From Anaerolineales bacterium (GTDB lineage Bacteria > Chloroflexota > Anaerolineae > Anaerolineales > UBA4823), in NCBI GenBank assembly GCA_020060465.1, contig JAGVAD010000001.1, forward strand, positions 19,871-83,870: 64,000 bases of DNA. The letters are read 5' to 3'. The translations under genes and the position numbers were made by a program. The notes beneath the pieces are model-generated. The model made no database searches, was not told where the DNA came from, and worked only from the letters and a program-made list of their open reading frames with translations. Positions 39,045 to 48,812 of the stretch are shown here, piece after piece (the first letter of the stretch is position 1; the number at the start of each line of letters is the position of its first letter).

Positions 39045-39206
39045 ACTCAAAGGTTGTTACTTGCCGCAATGGCAGCGACTGGAAGTCGCTGCCTGAAGGT
39101 TCACAGAGCTGGCTACGCCGGCCTCCAGCCCGCTTCAAGCGGGCTTTGTAACCTGAGGCGTCGGTTTCCAACCGATGCCGGGTGAGCGTAACCACAACTT
39201 TAGAGC
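39045..39206 (+). repeat. Dispersed hairpin-rich intergenic element, copy 2 (fullest copy)
   Basis: GGCAGCGACT-gga-AGTCGCTGCC (39071-39093), AGCCCGCTT-c-AAGCGGGCT, GGCGTCGGTT-tcc-AACCGATGCC; imperfect terminal inverted repeats ACTCAAAGGTTGTTAC / GTAACCACAACTTTAGAGC. Confidence 0.9.
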
Positions 39207-39321
39207 ACCCCATTTGTTTGGACTACTTGTGCAAATAATCTCAAGCGGCTATAATGGCAAGAACGCGAAAAATATCTGGGAATTGTAGCACACTGCCTGT
39301 ACCATCTTTTTGGAGGAACCA

Positions 39322-40662
39322 ATGTCGAGCGCAGGAAACCGTCATGTTGTTGCTGTAATTGGAGCTGGGCCAGCGGGCATGTTTGCCGCGCGACAGCTTG
39401 CTATGGAAGGCGTGCATGTCGTCTTGATTAATCGCGATATCAAGCCAGGCGGGTTGGCAGAGTATGGCATTTATTACGATAAATATAAAATGAAAGATGG
39501 GCTGCGAAAACAATTTCGCCAGATTCTTGAAATGCCCGGAATTGACTATTATGGCAATGTGACCGTTGGGAAAAACGGCGATATAACTTTGGATGAACTG
39601 CGGAGTATGGGTTTTCAAGCCATTATGGTCACGGTGGGCGCGCAAGGCACCAAGTGGTTAGGACTGCCGGGCGAGCAATTGAGCGGCGTTTATCATGCCA
39701 AGGACATCGTCTATCACTATAACAAGCTGCCGCCCTACAGCACGCAAGAATTCCATGTGCGCGGTCGGGTGGCTCTGGTGGGGGTAGGTAATGTGATGAT
39801 GGACATTGCCCATTGGGCGATCCGCGATTTGAAGGTGGATGAGGTGATTGCCGTCGCTCGTCGCGGGCCTGCGGAGGTCAAGTTCACCAAGAAGGAAATG
39901 GAGTATGTGATTGCCAACCTGGATATCGCTGCTCTGGATGAGGAACTGGCGCGTTGTGCGCCTTATATGCAGGAAGTGGGTCAGGATGTTCAAGCGGCGC
40001 GCGAATATATTCTATCGGCCCTACCAAAGGCTATTCCCCCAGTCTCTAATACGCGTTTTCGCTTCGATTTCCTCGCCTCGCCGACCCGGATGATTGGGGA
40101 TGAGCAAGGAAGAGTGATTGGTTTGGAGGTCGAAGATACCAAGTTGGTCCTGAAAGGTAATGACACCAAAGCCGTAGGGCTGGGCACGCGGCGAGTTCTG
40201 GATGTTGATACGGTTGTTTTCTGCATTGGCGATAAGGTGGATGAGAACTTCGGCCTGCCAGTTCAGTGGAATGAGTTCGTTAAGAGTCCCCAGCCTTGCT
40301 ACCCGGTGGATGGCTTGTCCTATGAAGCCTATGATCCTGAGGCTGAAAAGCCCATTGAAGGCGTGTTTGTCGCCGGCTGGTCGCGCGAAGCCAGCAGTGG
40401 GTTGGTAGGAGTGGCGCGTAAGGATGGCGAACTGGGGGCGCGGGCGATGTTGCAATACCTGAGCACGATGCCTGGCGTAGATGACCCGGCGGCGATTATT
40501 TCCTGCCTCGAAGAGCGGCTGGAACATAATCACAAACGGGTTGTAATGAAAGACGATGTAGAGCGTTTATTCGCTGCTGAACAGGCGGAAGCGGCGCGGC
40601 GAAATCTGGAGGAGTATAAATTTAAGACCAACGAAGAAATGCTGGCTGCAATCGGTTCATAG
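39322..40662 (+). CDS. FAD/NAD(P)-dependent oxidoreductase, ferredoxin-NADP reductase / GltB-small-subunit-like
   Basis: VAVIGAGPAGMFAARQLAMEGVHVVLINRDIKPGGLAEYGI, VALVGVGNVMMDIAHW, EGVFVAGWSREASSGLVGVARKDGE. Confidence 0.88.
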   Translation: MSSAGNRHVVAVIGAGPAGMFAARQLAMEGVHVVLINRDIKPGGLAEYGIYYDKYKMKDGLRKQFRQILEMPGIDYYGNVTVGKNGDITLDELRSMGFQAIMVTVGAQGTKWLGLPGEQLSGVYHAKDIVYHYNKLPPYSTQEFHVRGRVALVGVGNVMMDIAHWAIRDLKVDEVIAVARRGPAEVKFTKKEMEYVIANLDIAALDEELARCAPYMQEVGQDVQAAREYILSALPKAIPPVSNTRFRFDFLASPTRMIGDEQGRVIGLEVEDTKLVLKGNDTKAVGLGTRRVLDVDTVVFCIGDKVDENFGLPVQWNEFVKSPQPCYPVDGLSYEAYDPEAEKPIEGVFVAGWSREASSGLVGVARKDGELGARAMLQYLSTMPGVDDPAAIISCLEERLEHNHKRVVMKDDVERLFAAEQAEAARRNLEEYKFKTNEEMLAAIGS

Positions 40663-40708
40663 CTTATTTCGGGTGTCGAGATAGGCCCTCGCCAGCGCGC
40701 CGCCTCGC

Positions 40709-41191
40709 TTATGGTTGGGTGGTTGTTTGCTCCGGGGGCCTCTTATTTTTCGTTTTAGGCGGTGAAGGGACCATCAGAACAAGTCCGAAAATGATAATGA
40801 TCTGACCTGCCATCACTCCAAAAGCTTGCCATTGCCCAAAGTAGGGAACGGCTGGAAACGGTTGACTGCCAAAGCCGAATACATCCGCCATACCGGATGC
40901 CGCAGCCACGACATAACCTGTAGCCACCAGGCGATAACCAATATCCGCGATGATGGTCTTTTCCAGGCCTTCCCATAGCGTATTGAGAGAAGTGAAGCCG
41001 CCAACGCAGATCATTGCCAGCCCAACCAGCAATACTGCAATCTGCACAAAACCTACCACTGGACTGCGATCCAGGTTAAACAGCCCTGGGTCGGCGCCCA
41101 AAGTGAACAATAGTAATCCTACAATCACTACCCCCAGACCAAGGCGCAATCGAGCTCGCCAACCGCTGCGACGTATCGTAGTATTGTTCAT
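40709..41191 (-). CDS. Hypothetical membrane protein, about 4 TM
   Basis: Several hydrophobic segments; 4-bp overlap with the upstream dipeptidase stop. Confidence 0.6.
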   Translation of the reverse strand: MNNTTIRRSGWRARLRLGLGVVIVGLLLFTLGADPGLFNLDRSPVVGFVQIAVLLVGLAMICVGGFTSLNTLWEGLEKTIIADIGYRLVATGYVVAAASGMADVFGFGSQPFPAVPYFGQWQAFGVMAGQIIIIFGLVLMVPSPPKTKNKRPPEQTTTQP

Positions 41192-42375
41192 GAACTCTCT
41201 GGCAGGACATGTTTCAGCACGCGTAGCCAGTTCTCGCCCATCACGGCTGAAACATCGGTTGTAGTATAACCTTTTTCCTTGAGTGCAGGGATCAATTTGC
41301 GCAGGTCTGCAATGCTGTCTATGCCGGGCGGGACGGATTGCAAACCGAATCCGCCGTCAAAGTCGGTGCCAAAACCGACATGTTGAGCGTCGCCGGCCAT
41401 CTGGCAGATGTAGTCAACTTGTTTAAGAATATCCTCGATTTGAACTTCCTGGCGATGGTCGCCGCGTTTCCAGCCGCTTTTTAGAAATCCATTGAAGGGT
41501 ACAATGCCGATGACGCCGTTCCGTTCGATAATGCCGCGGATCACACGATCCGAAAGGTGGCGGTTACTGCTCATATTCTTGAGCAAACTGGCGGCGTTGC
41601 TGTGCGAGGCGAATAACACGCCGGGGTAGAAGTCCAGGGCTTGCAAAACTGCTTTCTCGTCCATGTGGGAAAGATCCAGCCCCATGCCCAGATCGGCCAT
41701 GCGCTCCAGCAGTTCGAAACCCTGCGGAGTCAGTGGGCCCGGTTCAAGCGTGCCGCCGCAATAGGCGGTGCTGCGCCAGGCTGGACCGATCATGCGCACG
41801 CCGCGTTCCCACCAAACTTCCACTTCCGCTGCTTCTAATATTGCGTCTGCTCCTTCCATCAAGAGTGCTAAGCCAATTGCCGGTTCAACGAGGCTTTCTC
41901 CTTCTCGAAGGTCCTCTGGCGGCTCGCTCTGGCTCTCTTGTTCGGTCTCGGGCCTCTGGCTGGCGTCTTCAACCTCGGCGGAGAGTTCGGCGATACGTTC
42001 CTTCCAATCCGCCAGCGTCTGCTCAAGGTCTTTGCGCCAGCGAATCAGTCGGAATTTGTCGGAGTTTTCATCAGCCAGCCGTTCGTACAGGTCAATCTGC
42101 GCGTGATACAAGCGGTTAGCCCCGCGAGCGTCGTGGTATTGTAAGATTTCCCATTCACCGGCTAAGGCGCGGACTGGCGAGGCGAATAGTGATGCAAAAA
42201 TGATCCCTACGCCCCCGCGCTGATACTCCTTCCAGCCCAGCAGCGTATCATCATTACGCGCGGGCGTCAGCGAGCCAGCCTCTCTGCGCCTAGTTTCTAG
42301 CGCGGAGCGTGTGTAGTCTCGCTCGAACGTGAGCATATTCCAGGCCAGGTCTTCATGGGCGTCAACAATCAGCAT
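41188..42375 (-). CDS. Dipeptidase, M19 (renal dipeptidase) family
   Basis: MLIVDAHEDLAWN, GLDLSHMDEKAV, LFASHSNA, HVGFGTDFDGGFG. Confidence 0.93.
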   Translation of the reverse strand: MLIVDAHEDLAWNMLTFERDYTRSALETRRREAGSLTPARNDDTLLGWKEYQRGGVGIIFASLFASPVRALAGEWEILQYHDARGANRLYHAQIDLYERLADENSDKFRLIRWRKDLEQTLADWKERIAELSAEVEDASQRPETEQESQSEPPEDLREGESLVEPAIGLALLMEGADAILEAAEVEVWWERGVRMIGPAWRSTAYCGGTLEPGPLTPQGFELLERMADLGMGLDLSHMDEKAVLQALDFYPGVLFASHSNAASLLKNMSSNRHLSDRVIRGIIERNGVIGIVPFNGFLKSGWKRGDHRQEVQIEDILKQVDYICQMAGDAQHVGFGTDFDGGFGLQSVPPGIDSIADLRKLIPALKEKGYTTTDVSAVMGENWLRVLKHVLPESS

Positions 42376-42394
42376 GGCTGTTCTACCTGGTTCC

Positions 42395-43540
42395 TCAGCA
42401 TGGCTGCTCGGCTGGCAGATGATGGATTGAAGCCGGAACACTGTGTATCGGAGAGCCGGTTTCTTGGGTTTTCGCTTGATGGATCAAGTCGCGCGCGATC
42501 AACCGGTCTATCTTGCCCATAGGGTAATCTTTGAGCGCAGCAAGCGACGCCCAGCACAGATCTTCAACCTGTAGCGGACGAGGAAGCGCGCCATCTTTCA
42601 GGCTGCAATGATAAGCATGTAACGTCACGCGAAAATGAGTGTAAGCGTGGCGATAAACCCCAATTTCTTGATGGACGCAAATTTCGGCGCCCAGCTCTTC
42701 TCGAATTTCGCGCTGCAAGCATTCTATGAGATTCTCGCCGGTTTGAAGTTTGCCGCCGGGAAACTCCCATAGCCCGCCTAACAGCCCATTTTTGGGGCGT
42801 TGCGCCAACAATACATGTTCTCCGCTGCGGATCACCGCGGCGGTGACAATATAATGCGGCGTAACCGGCTTTTGCAGTTTCACTGGGCGCTCCTCTTGCA
42901 CACCCAATTGCCGCGCCTGGCAGAATTGCCGGATTGGACAGCGGTCGCAAGCGGGCTTTTGAGGCGTGCAGATCGTTGCGCCCAGATCCATTAAAGCCTG
43001 GTTGTATTCGCCAACCTTGCCTGGCGGCAGGTTGGCCGCGGCCAGCTCCCATAAACGCCGTTCGCCTTGTGGCGAACGCGCCGGTGCGGTCACGTTGAAC
43101 AAGCGCGCCAACACCCGTCGGATGTTGCCATCCAACGCCGGTGTATCCATGCCAAAAGCAATCGAAGCGATGGCGCTTGCAGTGTAACGCCCCACGCCGG
43201 GTAAGCGGATCAAGTCAGTTAAGTTGCGGGGAAACTCACCGCCCATTTGATCCACCACCTGGCGAGCGGCGCGGTGCAGGTTGCGCGCCCGACTGTAATA
43301 GCCCAGCCCTTCCCACATCCGTAAGACCTCTTGTTCGCTTGAACGCGCCAGTACCTGGATGGTGGGAAAGCGTTCCATCCAGCGGGTGAAATAGGGAATG
43401 ACAGCCTCGACGCGGGTTTGCTGTAACATAATCTCCGAAACCCATATAGCGTAGGGGTCATTTAGCCCGCGCCAGGGCAAAGAGCGGGCATGTTGAGCAT
43501 ACCAGGCGATCAGTCTTGCGGTAAATTCAGTTGAGGTCAC
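42395..43540 (-). CDS. mutY: A/G-specific adenine glycosylase
   Basis: SLPWRGLNDPYAIWVSEIMLQQTRVEAVIPYF, LPGVGRYTASAIASIAFG, C-X6-C-X2-C-X5-C cluster CTPQKPACDRCPIRQFC, C-terminal Nudix-like domain. GTG start overlaps the upstream stop. Confidence 0.95.
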   Translation of the reverse strand: MTSTEFTARLIAWYAQHARSLPWRGLNDPYAIWVSEIMLQQTRVEAVIPYFTRWMERFPTIQVLARSSEQEVLRMWEGLGYYSRARNLHRAARQVVDQMGGEFPRNLTDLIRLPGVGRYTASAIASIAFGMDTPALDGNIRRVLARLFNVTAPARSPQGERRLWELAAANLPPGKVGEYNQALMDLGATICTPQKPACDRCPIRQFCQARQLGVQEERPVKLQKPVTPHYIVTAAVIRSGEHVLLAQRPKNGLLGGLWEFPGGKLQTGENLIECLQREIREELGAEICVHQEIGVYRHAYTHFRVTLHAYHCSLKDGALPRPLQVEDLCWASLAALKDYPMGKIDRLIARDLIHQAKTQETGSPIHSVPASIHHLPAEQPC

Positions 43541-43839
43541 ATCTGGAATCCGGCGCGCGCCTGTACAACCTTGAATTGATAATTCTCTACATAATCCAAC
43601 AGACGTTGGATAAGCTCTTTCCATTCCGCCGAGGCCAGGACGCGCTGCAAGGAGACGATGCTGGGCATTTGCATCGCCGCCAGGATTTGCGGTTGACCGC
43701 CATACATGGTAAACCAGGCGTCGCTTGGCTCCATACCCATGCGTTGCACGCCGGGGATAAAATCGCGAACCACAAACTCGAAATATTCCTGCTCGCGCCC
43801 AGGCAAAATATCCCATGTCATCAGCAATTTAACAGCCAC
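43537..43839 (-). CDS. Small conserved-type hypothetical protein (about 100 aa, ABM/NIPSNAP-like)
   Basis: MAVKLLMTWDILPGREQEYFEFVVRDFIPGVQRMG; 4-bp overlap with mutY. Confidence 0.7.
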   Translation of the reverse strand: MAVKLLMTWDILPGREQEYFEFVVRDFIPGVQRMGMEPSDAWFTMYGGQPQILAAMQMPSIVSLQRVLASAEWKELIQRLLDYVENYQFKVVQARAGFQM

Positions 43840-43865
43840 GGCTCATACTCCTGGAGATTGTGTAC

Positions 43866-44513
43866 TCATGAACGCTCGCAATTCAGGACTACGACGCGTG
43901 TTTCATCGGGTATGCTGCTGGCAGAAATCTTAAGCGAAGGCTGGCTCTCGCTGCTGGCAACCCCCATCTCTTTGAGGAATTTGCTGAGCGGGCCCAGTTT
44001 TAGATTTGTACCGGGGATGTGATAATGCATGGGGATCACAATGCCCGGCTCTAACAGGCTGATTACCTCAACCGCTTTGGTGGGGGTTAAGCCGCCGCCG
44101 CCGCCCACCGGCACTAGAGCAACATGAACGTTGCCAAGCGCCTCGATTTCGGCCTGACTGGGCACACGGCGCAGATCACCCAGATGTGCAACCGTGATCC
44201 CTTCAAAGTCGAACACATACAGGGTATTGCGTGGCTCTTCGAGGGAGCGCCTGGCATACCCGTTGGTTTGCACACCGGTGATGAAAACGCCGCCGATCTC
44301 ATATTCTCCCGGCCCGGTGATGACGTGACTCTTGCCTTTCACAGCCGCAGCGTAATTATGTCCGGCGGCGTCATGGCTGATGGTAACAATATCTGCTTTC
44401 AATTTCAAGGGTTCGTAACCGGTCACTCGATGGTCAAACGGGTCGGTGACCACGCTGGCCAATCCGCGTTCGGTGAGCCGGAAACATGAAAGTCCGTACC
44501 AGGTAATTTCCAT
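43866..44513 (-). CDS. MBL-fold metal-dependent hydrolase-like protein with altered metal motif
   Basis: ITWYGLSCFRLTERGLASVVTDPF, TISHDAAGHNYAAAV (not HxHxDH), GPGEYEIGGVFITGV. Confidence 0.8.
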   Translation of the reverse strand: MEITWYGLSCFRLTERGLASVVTDPFDHRVTGYEPLKLKADIVTISHDAAGHNYAAAVKGKSHVITGPGEYEIGGVFITGVQTNGYARRSLEEPRNTLYVFDFEGITVAHLGDLRRVPSQAEIEALGNVHVALVPVGGGGGLTPTKAVEVISLLEPGIVIPMHYHIPGTNLKLGPLSKFLKEMGVASSESQPSLKISASSIPDETRVVVLNCERS

Positions 44514-44577
44514 TTACTCTCCTAAAATTCAAGGTAGATTATACTTCATTCTTGTCAGGGTAAGACAGACCGCCCTG

Positions 44578-45426
44578 ATGAGTGATGGTTATCTGGCGGC
44601 TGATGATAAACTGATGGATATTCAGAGCGCTTTACCGCTGGAATTAACGCCCAACTTAACGGCTGGGGCAGAAGTTATTTCCATGGGGCCGCAAACCTGG
44701 CGGCTGCAAGTCCCTCCAGTTGTTAAAGGGTATCGCCTGGCGCAATTGGATGATACGCGCGGCCGCCGGCGCCAGGATTTTCGCTGGCAGCCGCCGCTTA
44801 GTTTGCAAGTACGCGCCCGCGCTTCAGCGGAAAACATTCCCGGTACATGGGGATTTGGCTTTTGGAACGATCCTTTTAGCATGGGCTTTCTTGCCGCCGA
44901 TCGCGCTTTGCGGTTGCCCGCCTTGCCCAACGCGGCGTGGTTCTTTTTCGCCTCTCCGCCGAATTATCTTTCTTTGCGCGACGACCTGCCCGCGCAAGAC
45001 GGGCTGGCGGCGACGTTCTGTTCGCCGCTTTGGCCGCCTGCCTTGCTGATGCTGGGGATTCCGTTATTGCCTCTTCTGGCTTTGCCGCCAGGCGCTCGCC
45101 TGTTGCGCCGCCTGGCGCGCCGATTTGTTCAGCAAGACGCGGCTTCATTAGCGTTGAACCCAGTGGATTGGCATACCTTTCGCCTGGAGTGGCAGGCAGA
45201 AATGGTGCGCTTCCTGGTGGATGGCAACCAGGCGCTATCCACGCCGGTCGCCCCCTTGGGGAGACTGGGGCTGGTGATTTGGGTTGATAATCAATACTTG
45301 GCGTTCCCAAAGGACGGACGCTTACGCTACGGCGTGCATCCATGCCCGGACGCGGCCTGGATTGAAATCGCCGATCTGACGATTAGCACAGACCATTCAT
45401 CATCGCACGGTCGGAGGCTATCGTAA
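44578..45426 (+). CDS. Hypothetical protein, possibly concanavalin-like
   Basis: Long ORF with DPFSMGFLA...NAAWFFFASPPNYLSL...HTFRLEWQAEMVRFLVDG pattern. Confidence 0.55.
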   Translation: MSDGYLAADDKLMDIQSALPLELTPNLTAGAEVISMGPQTWRLQVPPVVKGYRLAQLDDTRGRRRQDFRWQPPLSLQVRARASAENIPGTWGFGFWNDPFSMGFLAADRALRLPALPNAAWFFFASPPNYLSLRDDLPAQDGLAATFCSPLWPPALLMLGIPLLPLLALPPGARLLRRLARRFVQQDAASLALNPVDWHTFRLEWQAEMVRFLVDGNQALSTPVAPLGRLGLVIWVDNQYLAFPKDGRLRYGVHPCPDAAWIEIADLTISTDHSSSHGRRLS

Positions 45427-48400
45427 TATGATTGGCATACGGATAGCCGTAAAATAGAAGGCTAAAGGACCTTCGAAGGTAACCCGTCCTTCATAGCCCA
45501 ATATTTGCAGCCAATAATAACTCTGTCCGGGTTCTACTGTAGAATCGAGGAATTCGTACAGAATGCCTACACCGTGCGGCGCAATGATGGTTGAGTTGAG
45601 CTGCTGGCGCGGCCCATCAATGGAACTTGAGCGCAGGATGTTGAAACCCTGGAAATTCTCCTCTTGCGAAGTCGTCCAACGCAGCCTGGCAGATAGGAGT
45701 TCCCGGGTAACAGTAAAGCTGGTCACAGTTACGCTGGGCGGCAGATTTCCGCCGGTGAAATCTGTGAGGGCAGCGACAGTCATCGAAAACCGATTGTTGA
45801 CGGTATCCACCGCGCCGCCGATTTCGGGCGGCGCGCCGCTCTGCAATCTCATGGCATAAATGTAGGTCTCTTCTCCAACGACATCTTCGGCGTCGGAGGC
45901 GTAGTCAAAGGTGAGGTTGGCTGAGAAATTGCTGATCCCACTTGTGTTTGTCTTCCAATAACGGCTGAGATAATTCTGCGAATTGTTGTTGGGGTGACGC
46001 GCATCAATCACGCCCATGCAGGCTTGTCCACTGGAAAAACTGCCGCTGGTAAACTGCAATGTCCCTGGCGTGTAATTCACTGCGCCGCTGTCATCGCCGA
46101 CGGGGAAAAGAAAGCTGCTGGCAGAGGCGAACTGCTTGCAAACCAGCCCGCCGTCATCCGCAACGATCATATTGTTGACGCCAAAAGAGCCCGAGATTGT
46201 TGCGCTCTGTCCCAGGGTTAAATTATAGGCAGAAAGAGCCAGGCGGGTGTTGTTTAGCGCTAGCGTGCTGTTCACCTGGATGCTGTTGCCCAGGTTGACG
46301 CCGTTCGAATTGTTCAAGGTCAGGTTATGGAAAGTGGTGGCCAGGCCGCCGCCAATGGTTTGCGCCGCAGCCCCGTTCAAGATCAGCTCACCGTTGTTGT
46401 GGGTAAATACGCCTCCTGAACGGGTGAAATTGCCGCTGAGGGATAAGGTTGTGTTGGGAGCGATCACCGTCCCTTGCTGTATATTCAGACTTCCGTTGAG
46501 GGTGAGCGGCCCGGCGAGCGTCAGTGTGGCGTTTTTGTTCAAGGTGACCGACTCCGCATATACGCCGGGTTGCACATTGAGCGCTCCGCCGGACGAGACC
46601 AGCCCAATTCCTTCAGTGATACGTCCCTGGCTGCCGGATTGCGGGCTGTCGTCGTCCACCCACAGGGAGGCGTAATTCCCCTGAAATCCGGGGGAGGCGC
46701 TGGAGTCGCCGCCGCTGGAGAACCAGGGGGTGAAATCTACGTTCGAGCTGACCTCGGCTGTCACGCCGGCGGTGGTGTTGCTGCCCCACCAATTGGCGGA
46801 GGCGTTAACCAAGCTGCCTGTGGTGTTGTTCAAACCAAGCCCGCCATTGGCGGAAAGATCGTTGTTTTCGATGTTCCCTGCCGTCCCGCTAATCAGTTGA
46901 ATGCCATCCCCGGTGTTCCCGGTAATGAAGTTGTTGCGCGCCTGGGTCAGAGCGCCGCCGCCATCTATACGGACGCCTACCCCATTGTTGCTAACCGTGT
47001 TGCCGGTCAATGAAACACGCCCACCGTTGGCGATGTCCACGCCGATGCTGTTGGAAGTGAACGAATTGTCATTATTCGAAATTGTTGCAAAAGCATCTGA
47101 TCCACTGACCAGGATGCCGGTCCCTGCGCCGATCACTGAAGTATCGTTGGTAACCGTGATCTGTAAGGTCTGGGTGAGTGTATTAGCCAGGCTATCCACA
47201 ACCTGGATGCCGAAGAGACCGCCGTTAATGGCGACATGATCCACGGTAACTCGCGCCGCGTAGCCTGAGGAAGGGATGCCTGTTCCGGGTCGTACGTTGA
47301 CGAGGAGAATGCCGCTATCCAGCGATGCCCCAATCGAGCCTCCTTGTATGCGAATATCTGATGTAGTGGAGAGATTCCATAACTGGACGCCATTCAGAAC
47401 GCCGGAATTGATCGTGTTGTTTTGCATCAACACATTCGAAGTGTCTTTTATCGTGTACAGACGAACGCCGACGTTGATGGTTGAGCCAGCCTCGGTGTCC
47501 ATCGTATTATTGCTGATCGTGAAAGGTGAGGTGTTTTGGGTGAACTGTTGTAGCCAGATGCCATCCCGTACCGAAGATATGGCGTTGCCAGAAATGCTCG
47601 CCGCGGCGCCCGGATTTGGGGCGCTATAGATGCTGGCAGCGACACCAACCCGCACGCGGGTGAATTTATTGTTCACCACGCTGGCGTATTGATTGTTGCG
47701 CAGGGCTACGCCGCGGCGGCTGCCGTAAGGCGTATCGCCGCCAGCCATATTATCGAAAACATTTTGGGAAATCAAGTTGTCGCCCTTAGGGATAGCCAGG
47801 TCGGAAGCCAACATGACGCCGTAGATGTTGAAATTCGTAAAGACGTTGTTCGAAACTGTCAGACCGCTGACGGGATTTTGCCAGTTATTTAAAGGAGATT
47901 CTGTTCCGTTAGCAACACCGCCGGCGATATGCAGATACACTCCGTTTGACTGTTCCCCCACCGCGCCCAGCGCCGGGTTGTTGCCATTCAGGTAAAATCC
48001 GTCAATGGTTACATTATTCGCAGTCACGGTGATCAGGTTCTTTTCGGCGGGTTGGAAAGATGGCGGTCGTAAAATTGACTCGCCGCCTGACCGTTCCGCT
48101 ATTCCGGTAGGACGAGGATCAACGCCAAACTGGGCGCCTTTCAAGCTGAGAGTTTTTGAGATTATGACGGTCTCAATATACTCGCCAGCGGCGACAATCA
48201 CCTGGCCGTTGGCTTCCACGGCGTTGACGCCATCCTGGATGGTAGCAAAGCGATCCACGCCCCAACCCGGCGTACCTGAATCGTAATCGTCATCTACGTA
48301 AACCGTCAACGGGCCTTGTAGAAGCCTGGAGGAAATCGGTTCGAAAGAATGCGCTTGAGGCAGAAATGGATCGGCAGCTAAATGATGATTGCTGGCTGAG

Positions 48401-48558
48401 ACGGGCACAACCCCCAGACTGTTCGCCGCCAGCGCTAAAACCGCGCTGGCGATCAGCATGACGGCGACCTGGACTGCACGAGTGGTTCGCTTTCGCAGTA
48501 CAGGCAAGATTCGCTTGTAAGAGGATAAGGGCGCTCCGACCTTGTTCATGATGTTCAC
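45418..48558 (-). CDS. Large secreted right-handed beta-helix protein with Fn3-like C-terminus
   Basis: YVDDDYDSGTPGWGVDRFATIQDGVNAVEANGQVIVAAGEYIETVII start of a beta-helix, many N-rich repeats (GVYLHIAGG, NNTINSGVLNGVQLWN). Confidence 0.88.
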   Translation of the reverse strand: MNIMNKVGAPLSSYKRILPVLRKRTTRAVQVAVMLIASAVLALAANSLGVVPVSASNHHLAADPFLPQAHSFEPISSRLLQGPLTVYVDDDYDSGTPGWGVDRFATIQDGVNAVEANGQVIVAAGEYIETVIISKTLSLKGAQFGVDPRPTGIAERSGGESILRPPSFQPAEKNLITVTANNVTIDGFYLNGNNPALGAVGEQSNGVYLHIAGGVANGTESPLNNWQNPVSGLTVSNNVFTNFNIYGVMLASDLAIPKGDNLISQNVFDNMAGGDTPYGSRRGVALRNNQYASVVNNKFTRVRVGVAASIYSAPNPGAAASISGNAISSVRDGIWLQQFTQNTSPFTISNNTMDTEAGSTINVGVRLYTIKDTSNVLMQNNTINSGVLNGVQLWNLSTTSDIRIQGGSIGASLDSGILLVNVRPGTGIPSSGYAARVTVDHVAINGGLFGIQVVDSLANTLTQTLQITVTNDTSVIGAGTGILVSGSDAFATISNNDNSFTSNSIGVDIANGGRVSLTGNTVSNNGVGVRIDGGGALTQARNNFITGNTGDGIQLISGTAGNIENNDLSANGGLGLNNTTGSLVNASANWWGSNTTAGVTAEVSSNVDFTPWFSSGGDSSASPGFQGNYASLWVDDDSPQSGSQGRITEGIGLVSSGGALNVQPGVYAESVTLNKNATLTLAGPLTLNGSLNIQQGTVIAPNTTLSLSGNFTRSGGVFTHNNGELILNGAAAQTIGGGLATTFHNLTLNNSNGVNLGNSIQVNSTLALNNTRLALSAYNLTLGQSATISGSFGVNNMIVADDGGLVCKQFASASSFLFPVGDDSGAVNYTPGTLQFTSGSFSSGQACMGVIDARHPNNNSQNYLSRYWKTNTSGISNFSANLTFDYASDAEDVVGEETYIYAMRLQSGAPPEIGGAVDTVNNRFSMTVAALTDFTGGNLPPSVTVTSFTVTRELLSARLRWTTSQEENFQGFNILRSSSIDGPRQQLNSTIIAPHGVGILYEFLDSTVEPGQSYYWLQILGYEGRVTFEGPLAFYFTAIRMPIILR

Positions 48559-48812
48559 CTATGGTTTAAGTTAATATGCCTGGCAGAATTTAGCTCGTCT
48601 CGCACGGCATTTGCGATAGACGCGCTACGCAGTTGTGCAGTCGGGGTAATCACCCGGAGCATATTCAACCATCCCTGTTTTTATTATAACGGCAATCAAT
48701 TAAAGATTCAAATTAACATTCTGTGATGAGTACGCGAAATTGCGCACCATTGACTATAAAGATAGTAAAATTGATCCGATCTAATTATCCCGAATTCGGG
48801 ATCAGGTTTTAG

